From Gemmiger formicilis (GTDB lineage: Bacteria > Bacillota > Clostridia > Oscillospirales > Ruminococcaceae): a stretch of 64,000 nt of DNA. Below are positions 25,195 to 34,591 of the stretch, one piece after another (within the stretch, counting starts at the first letter, position 1; each line of letters opens with the position of its first letter). Location: NCBI RefSeq assembly GCF_900167555.1, contig NZ_FUYF01000003.1, positions 124,001 through 188,000 on the forward strand, in the 5' to 3' direction. The notes beneath the pieces were generated by a model, which worked only from the letters and a program-made list of their open reading frames with translations, did not search any database and was not told the origin of the DNA. Both the position numbers and the translations under genes were made by a program.

Positions 25195-25773
25195 ATGAAA
25201 GGTGAAAAATATCTGTTTGTTGTCTCCGGCCCTTCCGGCACCGGCAAGGATACCGTTGTTGCCGCTCTGCTGAAAAAGCACCCTGAAATTCAGCACACCG
25301 TCTCCGCCACGACCCGCACCCCGCGTGAGGGTGAAAAGGACGGCATCAACTACCACTTCATGTCTGTAGCCGATTTTGAGGATAATCTGGCCCATGACCA
25401 GATCGTCGAGCACACAAAATACTGCGAGAACTACTACGGCACGCTGCGCAGCGAGATCGAGGGCCGCATGAAGCTGGGCATCCCGGTCATCCTCGTCATC
25501 GAGGTCGAGGGCGCAGGCAACATCAAGAAGATGTACCCCGGTGCAACGACCATCTTTGTGCTGCCCCCGGATATGCAGGAGCTCGAGCGCCGTCTGCGCT
25601 GCCGCGGCACCGAGGATGAGGAGACCATCCAGCGCCGCCTGAAGCGTGCCGAGGCAGAGATTGCAAACTCCGTCAACTACGACGAGCATGTCGTCAACAT
25701 TGAGGTCGACTCCTGCGCCGAGAGCATTTATTCCATCATCCAGTTCAAGCTGCAGCACGGCAGCGACGAATGA
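25195..25773 (+). CDS. gmk: Guanylate kinase
   Basis: A 192-residue kinase converting GMP to GDP. P-loop SGPSGTGKDT, the GMP-binding TTRTPREGEKDGINYHF and the lid region RCRGTEDEETIQRRL are visible. Its stop overlaps the priA start by 4 bp, leaving no room for rpoZ or coaBC, which often lie between them. Confidence 0.96.
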   Translation: MKGEKYLFVVSGPSGTGKDTVVAALLKKHPEIQHTVSATTRTPREGEKDGINYHFMSVADFEDNLAHDQIVEHTKYCENYYGTLRSEIEGRMKLGIPVILVIEVEGAGNIKKMYPGATTIFVLPPDMQELERRLRCRGTEDEETIQRRLKRAEAEIANSVNYDEHVVNIEVDSCAESIYSIIQFKLQHGSDE

Positions 25774-28037
25774 GCCTGCTGCTGGCCCAGGCTGCCGTCA
25801 ACGACGCGAACATCCACTTTGACAAGCTGTACTCCTACCGCATCCCCGCGGAGCTGGCCGGGAGGGTCTTTCCCGGCAGTATGGTGCTGGTGCCGTTTGG
25901 CCGGGGCAGCAAGGCCCGGATGGCTGTTGTGCTGGCTGTCGGGGAGGTGGACGAGAGCGACGCCCCCAAGGGGCTGAAAACGCTCTACGACGCCGCCCCC
26001 GAGGATGCCCGCCTGACGCCGGACCTTCTGGAGCTTGTGCGCTTTCTAAAAGAGCGCACCTTCTGCACCTGGTTCGAGGCCGTCAAGGCAGTCATCCCGT
26101 ATGGCGCACAGTACCGGCCCGCTGTCGTGGACGGCAGGCACGTCATGCAAGGCCGCCTGACCCGCTCTACAGAGCGCCTGTACACGCTGGCGGGGGCGCT
26201 GCCGGAAAAGCCAAAGCCCGGCCCGCGCCAACTGGCCGCTGTCGCCGCCCTGCAAAACGGCCCGCTGACCGCGCGGCAGCTCGACGAGGTCGGTATTTCC
26301 CGGGCAACGCTGGACGGCCTTGTCAAAAAGGGCGTGCTGACCGCCGCCGAGCAGGACAAGGCCATCGACCTGTTTGCGGCCATCCCGTTTGACCCGCAGC
26401 CGCTGGAGCTGTCCCCTGAACAGCAGCAGGTTTTTAACGATCTGCTGCCGAATCTGGAGGATGCCAGACCCCACGCGGCACTGCTGCACGGCGTAACCGG
26501 CAGCGGCAAGACCATTGTGTTTCTGCGGCTTATCCAGCGCACGCTGGAGCTGGGCCGCCGCGCACTGGTCCTGGTGCCGGAGATCAGCCTGACACCACAG
26601 ATGATACGACGGCTCAAGTCCACCTTCGGCAGTCGTCTGGCCGTGCAGCATTCGGCGCTCAACAATACCGAGCGCCTTTTGCAGTGGCGGATGATCCAGC
26701 AGGGAAACGCCGATATTGTCGTAGGTACGCGCAGTGCAGTGTTTGCGCCGCTGCAAAACCTTGGCCTTATCATCATGGATGAGGAACAGGAGCACACCTA
26801 CCAGAGCGAGTCCGCCCCGCGCTTTGACGCCCACGATGTTGCCAAAAAGCGTGCGGTCATGGAAAACGCCCTGCTGCTGTTTGCCTCGGCCACACCACTG
26901 ACCGAGACCTACCACGCCGCCGAGAGCGGCAAGCTGCAGCTGGTGCAGCTGACCCACCGCTACGGCGGGCGGCCTCTGCCCAGCGTCGATTTCATCGACA
27001 TGCGCGCCGAACTGGCCGCAGGCAACCCGCGCGAGGTCAGCGTGCGGCTGGCGCGGGAACTGCAGGAAAACCTCGACAACGGCGAGCAGAGCATTCTGCT
27101 GCTCAACCGCCGCGGCTACCGCACCATCGGCATGTGCACCACCTGCGGCCATGTGCTGAAATGTCCGAATTGCAGCGTGCCGCTCGTCTACCACAAGCCG
27201 CAGCAGGCACTGTTGTGCCACCATTGCGGCCACACGGTACACCCGCTGCCGCAGACCTGCCCCGAGTGCGGCGGCAAAATCAGCTACAGCGGCTTCGGCA
27301 CCCAGCGGGTGGAGGAGGAGCTGGCCGAGCTGCTGCCCGGTGCGCGCATCCTGCGTATGGATCAGGATTCCACCTCCCGCAAGGACGCGCATGAGACGAT
27401 GCTTGCACAGTTTGCGCGGCACGAATATGATATTCTGCTGGGAACCCAGATGGTCGCCAAGGGCCTTGACTTTGAAAAGGTCACGCTCGTCGGCGTTTTA
27501 GGCATTGACTCGCTGCTGTTCGGGCAGGGCTTCCGCGCATACGAGAGCGTGTTCAGCCTTATCACCCAGGTCGTGGGCCGCGGCGGGCGCGCCGCACTGC
27601 CCGGGCGGGCGCTGATCCAGACATCCGTGCCTGACCACCCCGTTTTGCAGCTGGCCGCCGCGCAGGACTACAAGGGCTTCTACCGGGAAGAAATCACCTT
27701 CCGCCGGTTCAGTCTGTACCCGCCGTTCTGCTCGTTCGTGGTCGTCGGCTTCATCGGTGACCAGGAGGGGGCCGTGTTCATCGCAGCCCAGCGGTTTGGC
27801 GCACTGCTGGGTCAGCACGCCGCACAAAAGCCCAATATCCCGCTGCGCATTTTAGGCCCCGCGCCGATGAACATTACGATGCTCAACAACAAATTTCGCT
27901 ACAAGCTGACGCTGAAATGCCGCAATGACGCGGCGTTCCGCGCGCTTTTGCACGAGACACTGGACGCCTACGATGCCGAAAAGCTGCCGCAGAAGGCATC
28001 CGTGATCCTCGATTTCAATTCTGATGGCGATTTATAA
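25770..28037 (+). CDS. priA: Primosomal protein N' (replication restart helicase)
   Basis: A 755-residue superfamily 2 helicase that restarts stalled forks. An N-terminal DNA-binding domain is followed by Walker A GVTGSGKT, DEEQEHTYQS (DEAH-type box), a paired zinc-binding cysteine insert (CTTCGHVLKCPNC, CHHCG, CPECGG), and motifs V and VI (LGTQMVAKGLDF, QVVGRGGRA). Full length. Confidence 0.95.
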   Translation: MSLLLAQAAVNDANIHFDKLYSYRIPAELAGRVFPGSMVLVPFGRGSKARMAVVLAVGEVDESDAPKGLKTLYDAAPEDARLTPDLLELVRFLKERTFCTWFEAVKAVIPYGAQYRPAVVDGRHVMQGRLTRSTERLYTLAGALPEKPKPGPRQLAAVAALQNGPLTARQLDEVGISRATLDGLVKKGVLTAAEQDKAIDLFAAIPFDPQPLELSPEQQQVFNDLLPNLEDARPHAALLHGVTGSGKTIVFLRLIQRTLELGRRALVLVPEISLTPQMIRRLKSTFGSRLAVQHSALNNTERLLQWRMIQQGNADIVVGTRSAVFAPLQNLGLIIMDEEQEHTYQSESAPRFDAHDVAKKRAVMENALLLFASATPLTETYHAAESGKLQLVQLTHRYGGRPLPSVDFIDMRAELAAGNPREVSVRLARELQENLDNGEQSILLLNRRGYRTIGMCTTCGHVLKCPNCSVPLVYHKPQQALLCHHCGHTVHPLPQTCPECGGKISYSGFGTQRVEEELAELLPGARILRMDQDSTSRKDAHETMLAQFARHEYDILLGTQMVAKGLDFEKVTLVGVLGIDSLLFGQGFRAYESVFSLITQVVGRGGRAALPGRALIQTSVPDHPVLQLAAAQDYKGFYREEITFRRFSLYPPFCSFVVVGFIGDQEGAVFIAAQRFGALLGQHAAQKPNIPLRILGPAPMNITMLNNKFRYKLTLKCRNDAAFRALLHETLDAYDAEKLPQKASVILDFNSDGDL

Positions 28038-28055
28038 CATTTGGAGGTTATTTTT

Positions 28056-28571
28056 ATGGCACTGCGTACCATTGTGCAGGACGGCGACCCGATCCTGAAG
28101 AAAGTCTGCCGCCCCGTTACCAAGTTTGATGATCGTCTGGGCACTCTGCTCGACGATATGAAGGAGACCCTGCTGGCCGCGAACGGCCTGGGTCTGGCCG
28201 GCCCGCAGGTGGGCATGATGCGCCGCCTGTTCATCTGCCTGGATGACCGCGACCTGCCCGAGGAGGTTCCCGCGAACTACGAGTACAAGTTCATTGAGTT
28301 CATCAACCCCGAGATCCTCGAGCTGAGCGACGAGCAGGTCGAACTGTACGAAGGCTGCCTGTCCTTCCCGGGACATAACGGTGCGATCAAGCGCTCGAAG
28401 CACGTCAAGGTCAAAGCACAGGACCGCCACGGCGAGTGGTTTGAACTGGAGGCTGATGACATGCTCGCCCGTTGCATCCAGCATGAGAACAACCATCTGG
28501 ACGGCATCACCATCATGGACCTGGCCGAGCATTTCTATGAGGACGACTACCCCGAGGAAAACGAGGACTAA
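28056..28571 (+). CDS. def: Peptide deformylase
   Basis: A 171-residue metalloenzyme removing the formyl group from new proteins. The three motifs are GLGLAGPQVG, EGCLSFPG (metal-ligand Cys) and QHENNHLDG (HExxH). GGAGG (28043-28047) gives ATG 28056 as start. It precedes fmt, the gene for the opposing formylation step. Confidence 0.95.
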   Translation: MALRTIVQDGDPILKKVCRPVTKFDDRLGTLLDDMKETLLAANGLGLAGPQVGMMRRLFICLDDRDLPEEVPANYEYKFIEFINPEILELSDEQVELYEGCLSFPGHNGAIKRSKHVKVKAQDRHGEWFELEADDMLARCIQHENNHLDGITIMDLAEHFYEDDYPEENED

Positions 28572-28576
28572 AATTT

Positions 28577-29497
28577 ATGCGCATCCTGTTTATGGGAACT
28601 CCTGACATCGCCGCCGAAAGCCTGGCCGCCCTGCTGGACGCCGGGCACGAGGTCTGCGGTGTCTTTACCCGCCGCGACAAGCCCGTGGGCCGCAAGCAGA
28701 TCCTGACCGCGCCGCCGGTCAAGCAGCTGGCTGTTGAGCACGGTCTTTCGGTCTACCAGCCCCGCACGCTGCGGGACGGCTCGTCCGATGAGCTTATCAA
28801 AGAGTTGGCGCCCGACATCATCGTCGTTGTGGCCTACGGTTGCATCATCCCGCCGCAGCTTCTGCATGCGGCGAAGTACGGCTGCATCAATCTGCATGTT
28901 TCGCTGCTGCCCAAATACCGCGGCTCCGCGCCCATCCAGTGGGCCGTGCTCAACGGTGACGAGGGCACCGGTGTGACCATCATGCAGCTGGACGAAGGGC
29001 TGGACACCGGCGACATCCTGATGGTGGAGCCGGTCACCATTGGCCCCGAGGAGACAAGCGGTGAATTGTTTGACCGCGTCAGCGCCGTGGGTGCCGGAAC
29101 GCTGGTCACCGCGCTGGAAAAAATCGAGGCAGGGGAGTTGACCCCGCGCAAGCAGGATAACGCTGCCGCCACCATGGCCCCGCCGCTGACGAAGGACATG
29201 GCACAGTTCGTCTTTACGCAGGATGCCGCCCACATCCACAACTGGGTGCGTGGCATGAACCCGTGGCCCGTGGCGTGGTTCGCGCAGGACGGCAAGCGCA
29301 TCAAGGTGTTGGAAAGCCGCCTGGCCGAAAACCCGCAGCACGCAGCCCCCGGCACCGTGCTGGCCCTGAAGCCGCTGACGATTGCCGCTGAAAACGGCGC
29401 TGTCGCGCTGCTGACTGTCACGCCCGAGGGCGGCAAGCCGATGGCGGGCACAGCCTGGGCCGCGGGCCGCCGCCTGAAAGTGGGGGACAGCCTGTGA
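28577..29497 (+). CDS. fmt: Methionyl-tRNA formyltransferase
   Basis: A 306-residue enzyme that formylates initiator Met-tRNA with 10-formyl-THF. The N-terminal MRILFMGTPDIAA and the catalytic SLLPKYRGSAPIQWA loop (with Asn/His in the preceding INLHVS) are typical, with an OB-fold C-terminus. The stop overlaps the rsmB start. Confidence 0.95.
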   Translation: MRILFMGTPDIAAESLAALLDAGHEVCGVFTRRDKPVGRKQILTAPPVKQLAVEHGLSVYQPRTLRDGSSDELIKELAPDIIVVVAYGCIIPPQLLHAAKYGCINLHVSLLPKYRGSAPIQWAVLNGDEGTGVTIMQLDEGLDTGDILMVEPVTIGPEETSGELFDRVSAVGAGTLVTALEKIEAGELTPRKQDNAAATMAPPLTKDMAQFVFTQDAAHIHNWVRGMNPWPVAWFAQDGKRIKVLESRLAENPQHAAPGTVLALKPLTIAAENGAVALLTVTPEGGKPMAGTAWAAGRRLKVGDSL

Positions 29498-30801
29498 CGC
29501 CGCGCCGTCTCGCCGTCAAGGCCCTGATTCATCAGGAGCAGGCAGGCTACGCCAACCTTGTGCTGGACGCCGAGCTGAAAAAGTGCACGCCGCCGCTGGA
29601 CAGCCGCGACGCCGCCTTTGCCGCGCGCATTTTTTACACAACGCTCGAGCGTCTGCCGCTGCTGGACTATCGTATAAATCAGTTTACGAAAAAGCCCATC
29701 GCCAAGCTGGACGCGCCGGTGCGCGCCGTGCTGCGGGCGGGACTGGCACAGGCACTGTACATGAATGTCCCGCTGCCCGCCGCTGTGAATGAATCGGTCA
29801 AGCTGACGCGGGCACTGGGAAAATCCAGCGCCGCAGGCATGGTCAACGCCGTGCTGCGCCGCGCCGCTGCCGCCGATGTCTCCGAAGCCGATTTTGCCGA
29901 CCCTCTGGACCGGCTCTCGATCTACTACTGCCTGTCCCGCCCGGTGGCCGAGCTTTTCTATGCGCAGTTCGGGGCGGAGGCGTTCCCCCTGGCCGCTGCA
30001 TTTTATGAAAAGCCTAAGACGACGATCCGCGTCAACACACTGCGCACGAACGATACCGCCCTGACCGCGCTTTTGCAGCAGGAGGGCCATACCGTGACGC
30101 CCGGCCCCTGGCCGGGGGCGCTGGTCGTGGAGTTTGCCGGTTCGCCCGCCGCGAGCGCGGCATTCAAAAAAGGGCTTTTCCATGTGCAGGGGCTTGCCAG
30201 CCAGTTTGCCGCGCTCTGCGTTGACGCACTGCCGGGGCAGCAGGTGCTCGATTTCTGCGCCGCGCCGGGCGGCAAAAGCCTGACGTTGGCTGAGGCCATG
30301 CAGGACAAAGGCCAGCTTGTCAGCGGCGAGTTCGTGCCCAGCCGCGTGCCGCTTTTGCAGCAGGCGTTTGACCGCTGCGGCATCACCTGTGCCGTAGCGG
30401 TTGAAAATGACGCCACACAGCACAATTCCGACTGGCCAACATTTGACCGTGTGCTCTGCGATGTGCCCTGCTCGGGTTTGGGCGTTATCGCCAAAAAGCC
30501 GGACATTCGTTACAAGGATTTGGACGGGATAGAGAATCTGCTCGCTGCCCAGCAAAAAATCCTGCAAAACGGCGCAGATTCACTTGCCGAAAATGGCCGT
30601 TTGGTGTATTCTACCTGTACAGTGAACGATAAGGAGAATCAGGCCCAGGTGGAGAAATTTCTCTCCGCCAATCCTGATTTTCACGTTGTACTGCCAAAGA
30701 CGGCGCTGCCGGGGGCGGACATCACGCCGCTGGGCACGCTGTTTTTGCCCCACAGAACCGGGACGGACGGTTTTTTTGCCGCCATCCTGGAACGAAACTG
30801 A
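29494..30801 (+). CDS. rsmB: 16S rRNA (cytosine-967-C5)-methyltransferase
   Basis: A 435-residue SAM-dependent enzyme with an N-terminal NusB-like RNA-binding domain and a Rossmann methyltransferase domain. SAM motif DFCAAPGGKSL, catalytic cysteine motifs VPCSGLG and VYSTCT. Starts with GTG in a 4-bp overlap with fmt. Confidence 0.93.
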   Translation: MTPRRLAVKALIHQEQAGYANLVLDAELKKCTPPLDSRDAAFAARIFYTTLERLPLLDYRINQFTKKPIAKLDAPVRAVLRAGLAQALYMNVPLPAAVNESVKLTRALGKSSAAGMVNAVLRRAAAADVSEADFADPLDRLSIYYCLSRPVAELFYAQFGAEAFPLAAAFYEKPKTTIRVNTLRTNDTALTALLQQEGHTVTPGPWPGALVVEFAGSPAASAAFKKGLFHVQGLASQFAALCVDALPGQQVLDFCAAPGGKSLTLAEAMQDKGQLVSGEFVPSRVPLLQQAFDRCGITCAVAVENDATQHNSDWPTFDRVLCDVPCSGLGVIAKKPDIRYKDLDGIENLLAAQQKILQNGADSLAENGRLVYSTCTVNDKENQAQVEKFLSANPDFHVVLPKTALPGADITPLGTLFLPHRTGTDGFFAAILERN

Positions 30802-30837
30802 CTGTAAACTCGTTCTTATAAAAGGAGGTGACCCCGC

Positions 30838-31875
30838 ATGGGCGAAAAAATCTGTATTTCCGACCTGACGCTGGACGCGCTGACGGCCTACATCGTGGGA
30901 CTGGGTCAGCCAAAATTCCGCGCCAAGCAGATTTTTAAATGGCTGCACCAGAAGCTTGTGACGGAGTTCTCCCAGATGACCGACCAGCCCAAGGCGCTGT
31001 TGGCCCAGCTGGAGGAGCAGTGCACGATTGCAGCCCCCGTCATCCGCCGCCGCCAGCAGTCCAGGGACGGTACGGTCAAGTATCTTTTGCAGCTGGCCGA
31101 CGGCAACTGCATCGAGACCGTGCTCATGCGCTACAAATACGGCAATACTGTCTGTGTGTCCACCCAGGTGGGCTGCGCGATGGGCTGCCGGTTCTGCGCT
31201 TCCACCCAGGCGGGCCGCGTGCGCGACCTGACGGCAGGGGAGATCGCGGCGGAAATTTACACCGCACAGAAGGACACCGGCGAGCGCGTCTCCCACATTG
31301 TTTTGATGGGCATCGGTGAGCCGCTGCACAATTTTAATAATGTGATGGACTTTCTGGAGATCATCTCCTGCCCGGAGGGCGTCAACATCGGTATGCGCAA
31401 CATCAGCCTGTCGACCTGCGGCCTTGTGCCTAAGATCGACGAGCTGGCGAAGCGCCATCTGCAGCTGACACTGTCTGTCTCGCTCCATGCGCCGGACAAT
31501 AAGACCCGTTCCGGCATGATGCCGGTCAACGATGCGTTCCCGCTGGAGCAGCTGATCCCGGCCTGCCGCCGCTACCAGAAGGAGACGGGCCGCCGCATCA
31601 GCTTTGAGTATTCGATGGTGCGCGGTGTCAATGACAGCAGTGAGATGGCGCAGAAGCTCGCCAACCTCATCAAGGGCATGGGCGCGCACGTCAACCTGAT
31701 TCCCATCAACCCCGTGGACGGCAGCCCCTATTCTGCCACCGACGATGCCAATGTGCACCGCTTCCAGAAGGAGCTGGAGGCACTGGGCGTCAACGCCACG
31801 GTGCGCCGCCGTCTGGGTACCGACATCAGCGCCGCCTGCGGCCAGCTGCGCCGCGAGGACGCGCAGGGAAAATGA
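30838..31875 (+). CDS. rlmN: Dual-specificity RNA methyltransferase RlmN (radical SAM)
   Basis: A 345-residue radical SAM enzyme methylating A2503 of 23S rRNA and A37 of some tRNAs. The 4Fe-4S motif is CAMGCRFC; GIGEPLHN and the C-terminal RRRLGTDISAACGQL containing the catalytic Cys are present. AAAGGAGGTG precedes the ATG. Confidence 0.95.
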   Translation: MGEKICISDLTLDALTAYIVGLGQPKFRAKQIFKWLHQKLVTEFSQMTDQPKALLAQLEEQCTIAAPVIRRRQQSRDGTVKYLLQLADGNCIETVLMRYKYGNTVCVSTQVGCAMGCRFCASTQAGRVRDLTAGEIAAEIYTAQKDTGERVSHIVLMGIGEPLHNFNNVMDFLEIISCPEGVNIGMRNISLSTCGLVPKIDELAKRHLQLTLSVSLHAPDNKTRSGMMPVNDAFPLEQLIPACRRYQKETGRRISFEYSMVRGVNDSSEMAQKLANLIKGMGAHVNLIPINPVDGSPYSATDDANVHRFQKELEALGVNATVRRRLGTDISAACGQLRREDAQGK

Positions 31876-31916
31876 GTCTTGCTCCGCAACGGAGCAGCGG
31901 AAAGGAACCAACCCGA

Positions 31917-32666
31917 ATGAAGATTGCCGCGATCACGGACATCGGCAGCTGCCGACAGGAAAACCAGGACAATTACTGTGCGCAGCAGCTGGCAGGCGGC
32001 ACCGCCTGGGGCATCGTCTGCGACGGCATGGGCGGTGTCAACGGCGGGCGCATTGCTGCACGCATTGCCACCGACACCATGCAGCAGTATTTTGCCCGCC
32101 ACATGAAGGCCCTGCAGCCTGGCATGGAAAAGACTTTCATCATGCGCGGGTTCGACATCACGAACCGCGCCGTGTATGAAAAGTCCACCTCTGACCCCGA
32201 GATGCAGGGCATGGGTACCACCGGCGTCTGCGCCTACGCCAGCCGCGGCATGGCCCATGTGGTGCACGCCGGGGATTCCCGCGCCTACCTGTTCCACGCG
32301 GGCGGGCTGCGGCAGATCACCCGCGACCACTCGATGGTGCAGCAGCTCGTTGACAGCGGCCAGATCACGCGGGAGCAGGCTGCCGTCCACCCGCAGAAGA
32401 ACCTCATCACCCGCGCGCTCGGCGTCTCGGCCAACATTGTGCCGGAGTACAACCGCTGCGAAATCGAGGAGGGGGACATCCTGCTGCTGTGCACCGACGG
32501 CCTGACGAACATGGTCGCGGACGATGACATTGCGCAGGTACTGCGCGAGGTTCCTTTTTTTGATGCAACCAGCATTTTGGTAGACCGCGCCCTGCAGGCG
32601 GGCGGTCAGGATAACATTACGGTCCTGCTCATGGGCGTGGAAGCTACGGAGGTCAACAATGGATAA
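31917..32666 (+). CDS. prpC: PP2C-family serine/threonine phosphatase (PrpC/Stp)
   Basis: A 249-residue metal-dependent phosphatase. Metal-ligand motifs ITDIGSCRQENQDN, VCDGMGG, VVHAGDSRAYL, LLCTDGLTNM and GGQDNITV are all visible. It reverses phosphorylation by the kinase encoded next and overlaps that gene by 8 bp. ATG 31917 with AAAGGAAC upstream is preferred to the in-frame ATG at 31872. Confidence 0.93.
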   Translation: MKIAAITDIGSCRQENQDNYCAQQLAGGTAWGIVCDGMGGVNGGRIAARIATDTMQQYFARHMKALQPGMEKTFIMRGFDITNRAVYEKSTSDPEMQGMGTTGVCAYASRGMAHVVHAGDSRAYLFHAGGLRQITRDHSMVQQLVDSGQITREQAAVHPQKNLITRALGVSANIVPEYNRCEIEEGDILLLCTDGLTNMVADDDIAQVLREVPFFDATSILVDRALQAGGQDNITVLLMGVEATEVNNG

Positions 32667-34578
32667 TCTGATTGGCAAACGGCTGGATGGCCGCTACTCA
32701 ATTGAAAGTCTCGTGGGTGTCGGCGGCATGGCCAATGTCTACCGCGGCACTGATTTAAAAACGGGCAACCAGATCGCCGTCAAGGTATTAAAAGACGAAT
32801 TTCTGGACAATGAGGAACTGGTCCGCCGCTTCAAGAACGAATCGAAGGCGATCTCCATTCTGAGCCATCCCAACATCGTCAAGGTCTATGACGTCTCTGT
32901 CACCGACAAATTGCAATACATCGTCATGGAATATGTGGACGGCATCACTTTAAAGGAATATCTCAAGCAGCGCGGCGGTGCCCTGACCTGGAAGGAGACC
33001 GTGCACTTTGCCACCCAGATTTTGAGTGCTCTGCAGCACGCCCACTCCAAGGGCATCATTCACCGCGACGTCAAGCCGCAGAACATCATGCTGCTGGCAG
33101 ATGGCTCCATCAAGATGATGGACTTCGGCATCGCACGCTTCTCCCGCGCACAGAGCCAGACCGTCAGCGACAAGGCCATCGGCTCAGTGCACTACATCAG
33201 CCCCGAGCAGGCCAAGGGTGAGCGCACCGACGCCCGCACCGACATCTACTCTGTCGGCGTTATGCTGTACGAGATGCTGTCGGGTCGCCTGCCGTTTGAC
33301 GGCGACGGTGCAGTGTCCATCGCCATCATGCAGATTTCGGAGAAGCCGAAGCCGCTGGCCGAAATCGCACCCCAGACCCCGGCAGGACTGCGCCAGATTA
33401 CCGAGAAAGCCATGGAAAAGGACCCCGACAAGCGCTACCAGAGCGCCCAGGAGATGCTGGCCGCTATCGAGGAATTCAAGCGCAACCCGTCCATCCAGTT
33501 TGCGTATGAGTACCGCAGTGCCGAGGACAACCCGGAAAGGAACATCAACCGCGTGGTAAGCAACACAAAGCCCAGCCCGAAATCCACCAGCATCCACACA
33601 GGTGACGCCCGTCGTGTCGGCACCTCGAACCCGGGCCGCAGCAAATCTGCCCAAAAGAAGAAGAAAAAGGCATCCAAGGGCTTTTCCCTGCTGCCGATCT
33701 TCTTCGGCATGGCCGTGGCGTTTGTCATCGGCGCTGCCATCCTGATCTATCTGATCTTCACCAATTCCAGCAACCTGCTGTTCTCTAACCGTGCCGATGT
33801 GCAGGTCATCAGCTTTGTGGGCATGACAAAGGACGAGTTTCTCGCCACCGACTACAACAACCTGCTGCGCGCCGAATTCCCGGAGGAGTATTCCAGTGAA
33901 CCCGCGGGCACGATCATCCGCCAGACCCCCAAGGCCGGGCGTACCGTCAAGGAAAAGCAGCGCATCGTGCTGACCGTCAGCCTGGGCACCCAATACGTCA
34001 CGATCCCCGAGACGAAGAACATGGTGGCCGAGGATGCCGAGCAGACCCTGAAGGATATGGGTCTGCGCGTGACCAAGAAGCCCATGTCCGACAACTCCGT
34101 GGCCAACGGCGCTGTTGTCTACACCCAGCCCGCCGCCGGGGAGACCGTCGAGGGTGACTCCACGGTCATCCTGTACGTCAGCCGCTCCGAGGTCAGCAAG
34201 GAGAGCCAGGTCCCGAGCCTGACCGGCAAGACCATCGAGGAAGCCCGCAATGAGGTCAAGGGGCTGAACCTGTCCATCCGCACAATCGAGCAGGCCAGCG
34301 AACAGCCCGCGGGCACGGTACTGAGCCAGAGCCCCGATGCCGGTTCCACGGTCCGTAAGTCGAGCGTCATCACACTCGTGGTGTCCACCGGCGTGCCCGA
34401 GGTCGTCGCCACCCCCGAGCCAGTCGAACCCACTGTGAACGAGGACGGTACCATCACCGTGCAGGAGAGCTGGTGGCCGAGTGCTGACGGCAGTCACCAG
34501 ATCCATCAGCTGACCGACGGTACCATGTGGAACGAGAACGGCCAGCGGTGCGACGCACAGGGCAACCCCATTGCCTGA
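32659..34578 (+). CDS. prkC: PASTA-domain serine/threonine protein kinase (PrkC/Stk)
   Basis: A 639-residue membrane kinase. Cytoplasmic catalytic domain (about 10-275) with VAVK-type Lys in IAVKVL, HRDVKPQN and DFGIARF; a basic juxtamembrane stretch; one membrane helix (about 345-367); then three PASTA repeats outside (about 375-580). PASTA kinases sense peptidoglycan or lipid II fragments and control growth, and in Bacillus PrkC triggers spore germination. A 40-residue Asp/Gly/Trp-containing tail after the last PASTA is unusual. Confidence 0.93.
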   Translation: MDNLIGKRLDGRYSIESLVGVGGMANVYRGTDLKTGNQIAVKVLKDEFLDNEELVRRFKNESKAISILSHPNIVKVYDVSVTDKLQYIVMEYVDGITLKEYLKQRGGALTWKETVHFATQILSALQHAHSKGIIHRDVKPQNIMLLADGSIKMMDFGIARFSRAQSQTVSDKAIGSVHYISPEQAKGERTDARTDIYSVGVMLYEMLSGRLPFDGDGAVSIAIMQISEKPKPLAEIAPQTPAGLRQITEKAMEKDPDKRYQSAQEMLAAIEEFKRNPSIQFAYEYRSAEDNPERNINRVVSNTKPSPKSTSIHTGDARRVGTSNPGRSKSAQKKKKKASKGFSLLPIFFGMAVAFVIGAAILIYLIFTNSSNLLFSNRADVQVISFVGMTKDEFLATDYNNLLRAEFPEEYSSEPAGTIIRQTPKAGRTVKEKQRIVLTVSLGTQYVTIPETKNMVAEDAEQTLKDMGLRVTKKPMSDNSVANGAVVYTQPAAGETVEGDSTVILYVSRSEVSKESQVPSLTGKTIEEARNEVKGLNLSIRTIEQASEQPAGTVLSQSPDAGSTVRKSSVITLVVSTGVPEVVATPEPVEPTVNEDGTITVQESWWPSADGSHQIHQLTDGTMWNENGQRCDAQGNPIA

Positions 34579-34591
34579 TGTGGGGGAAGTC

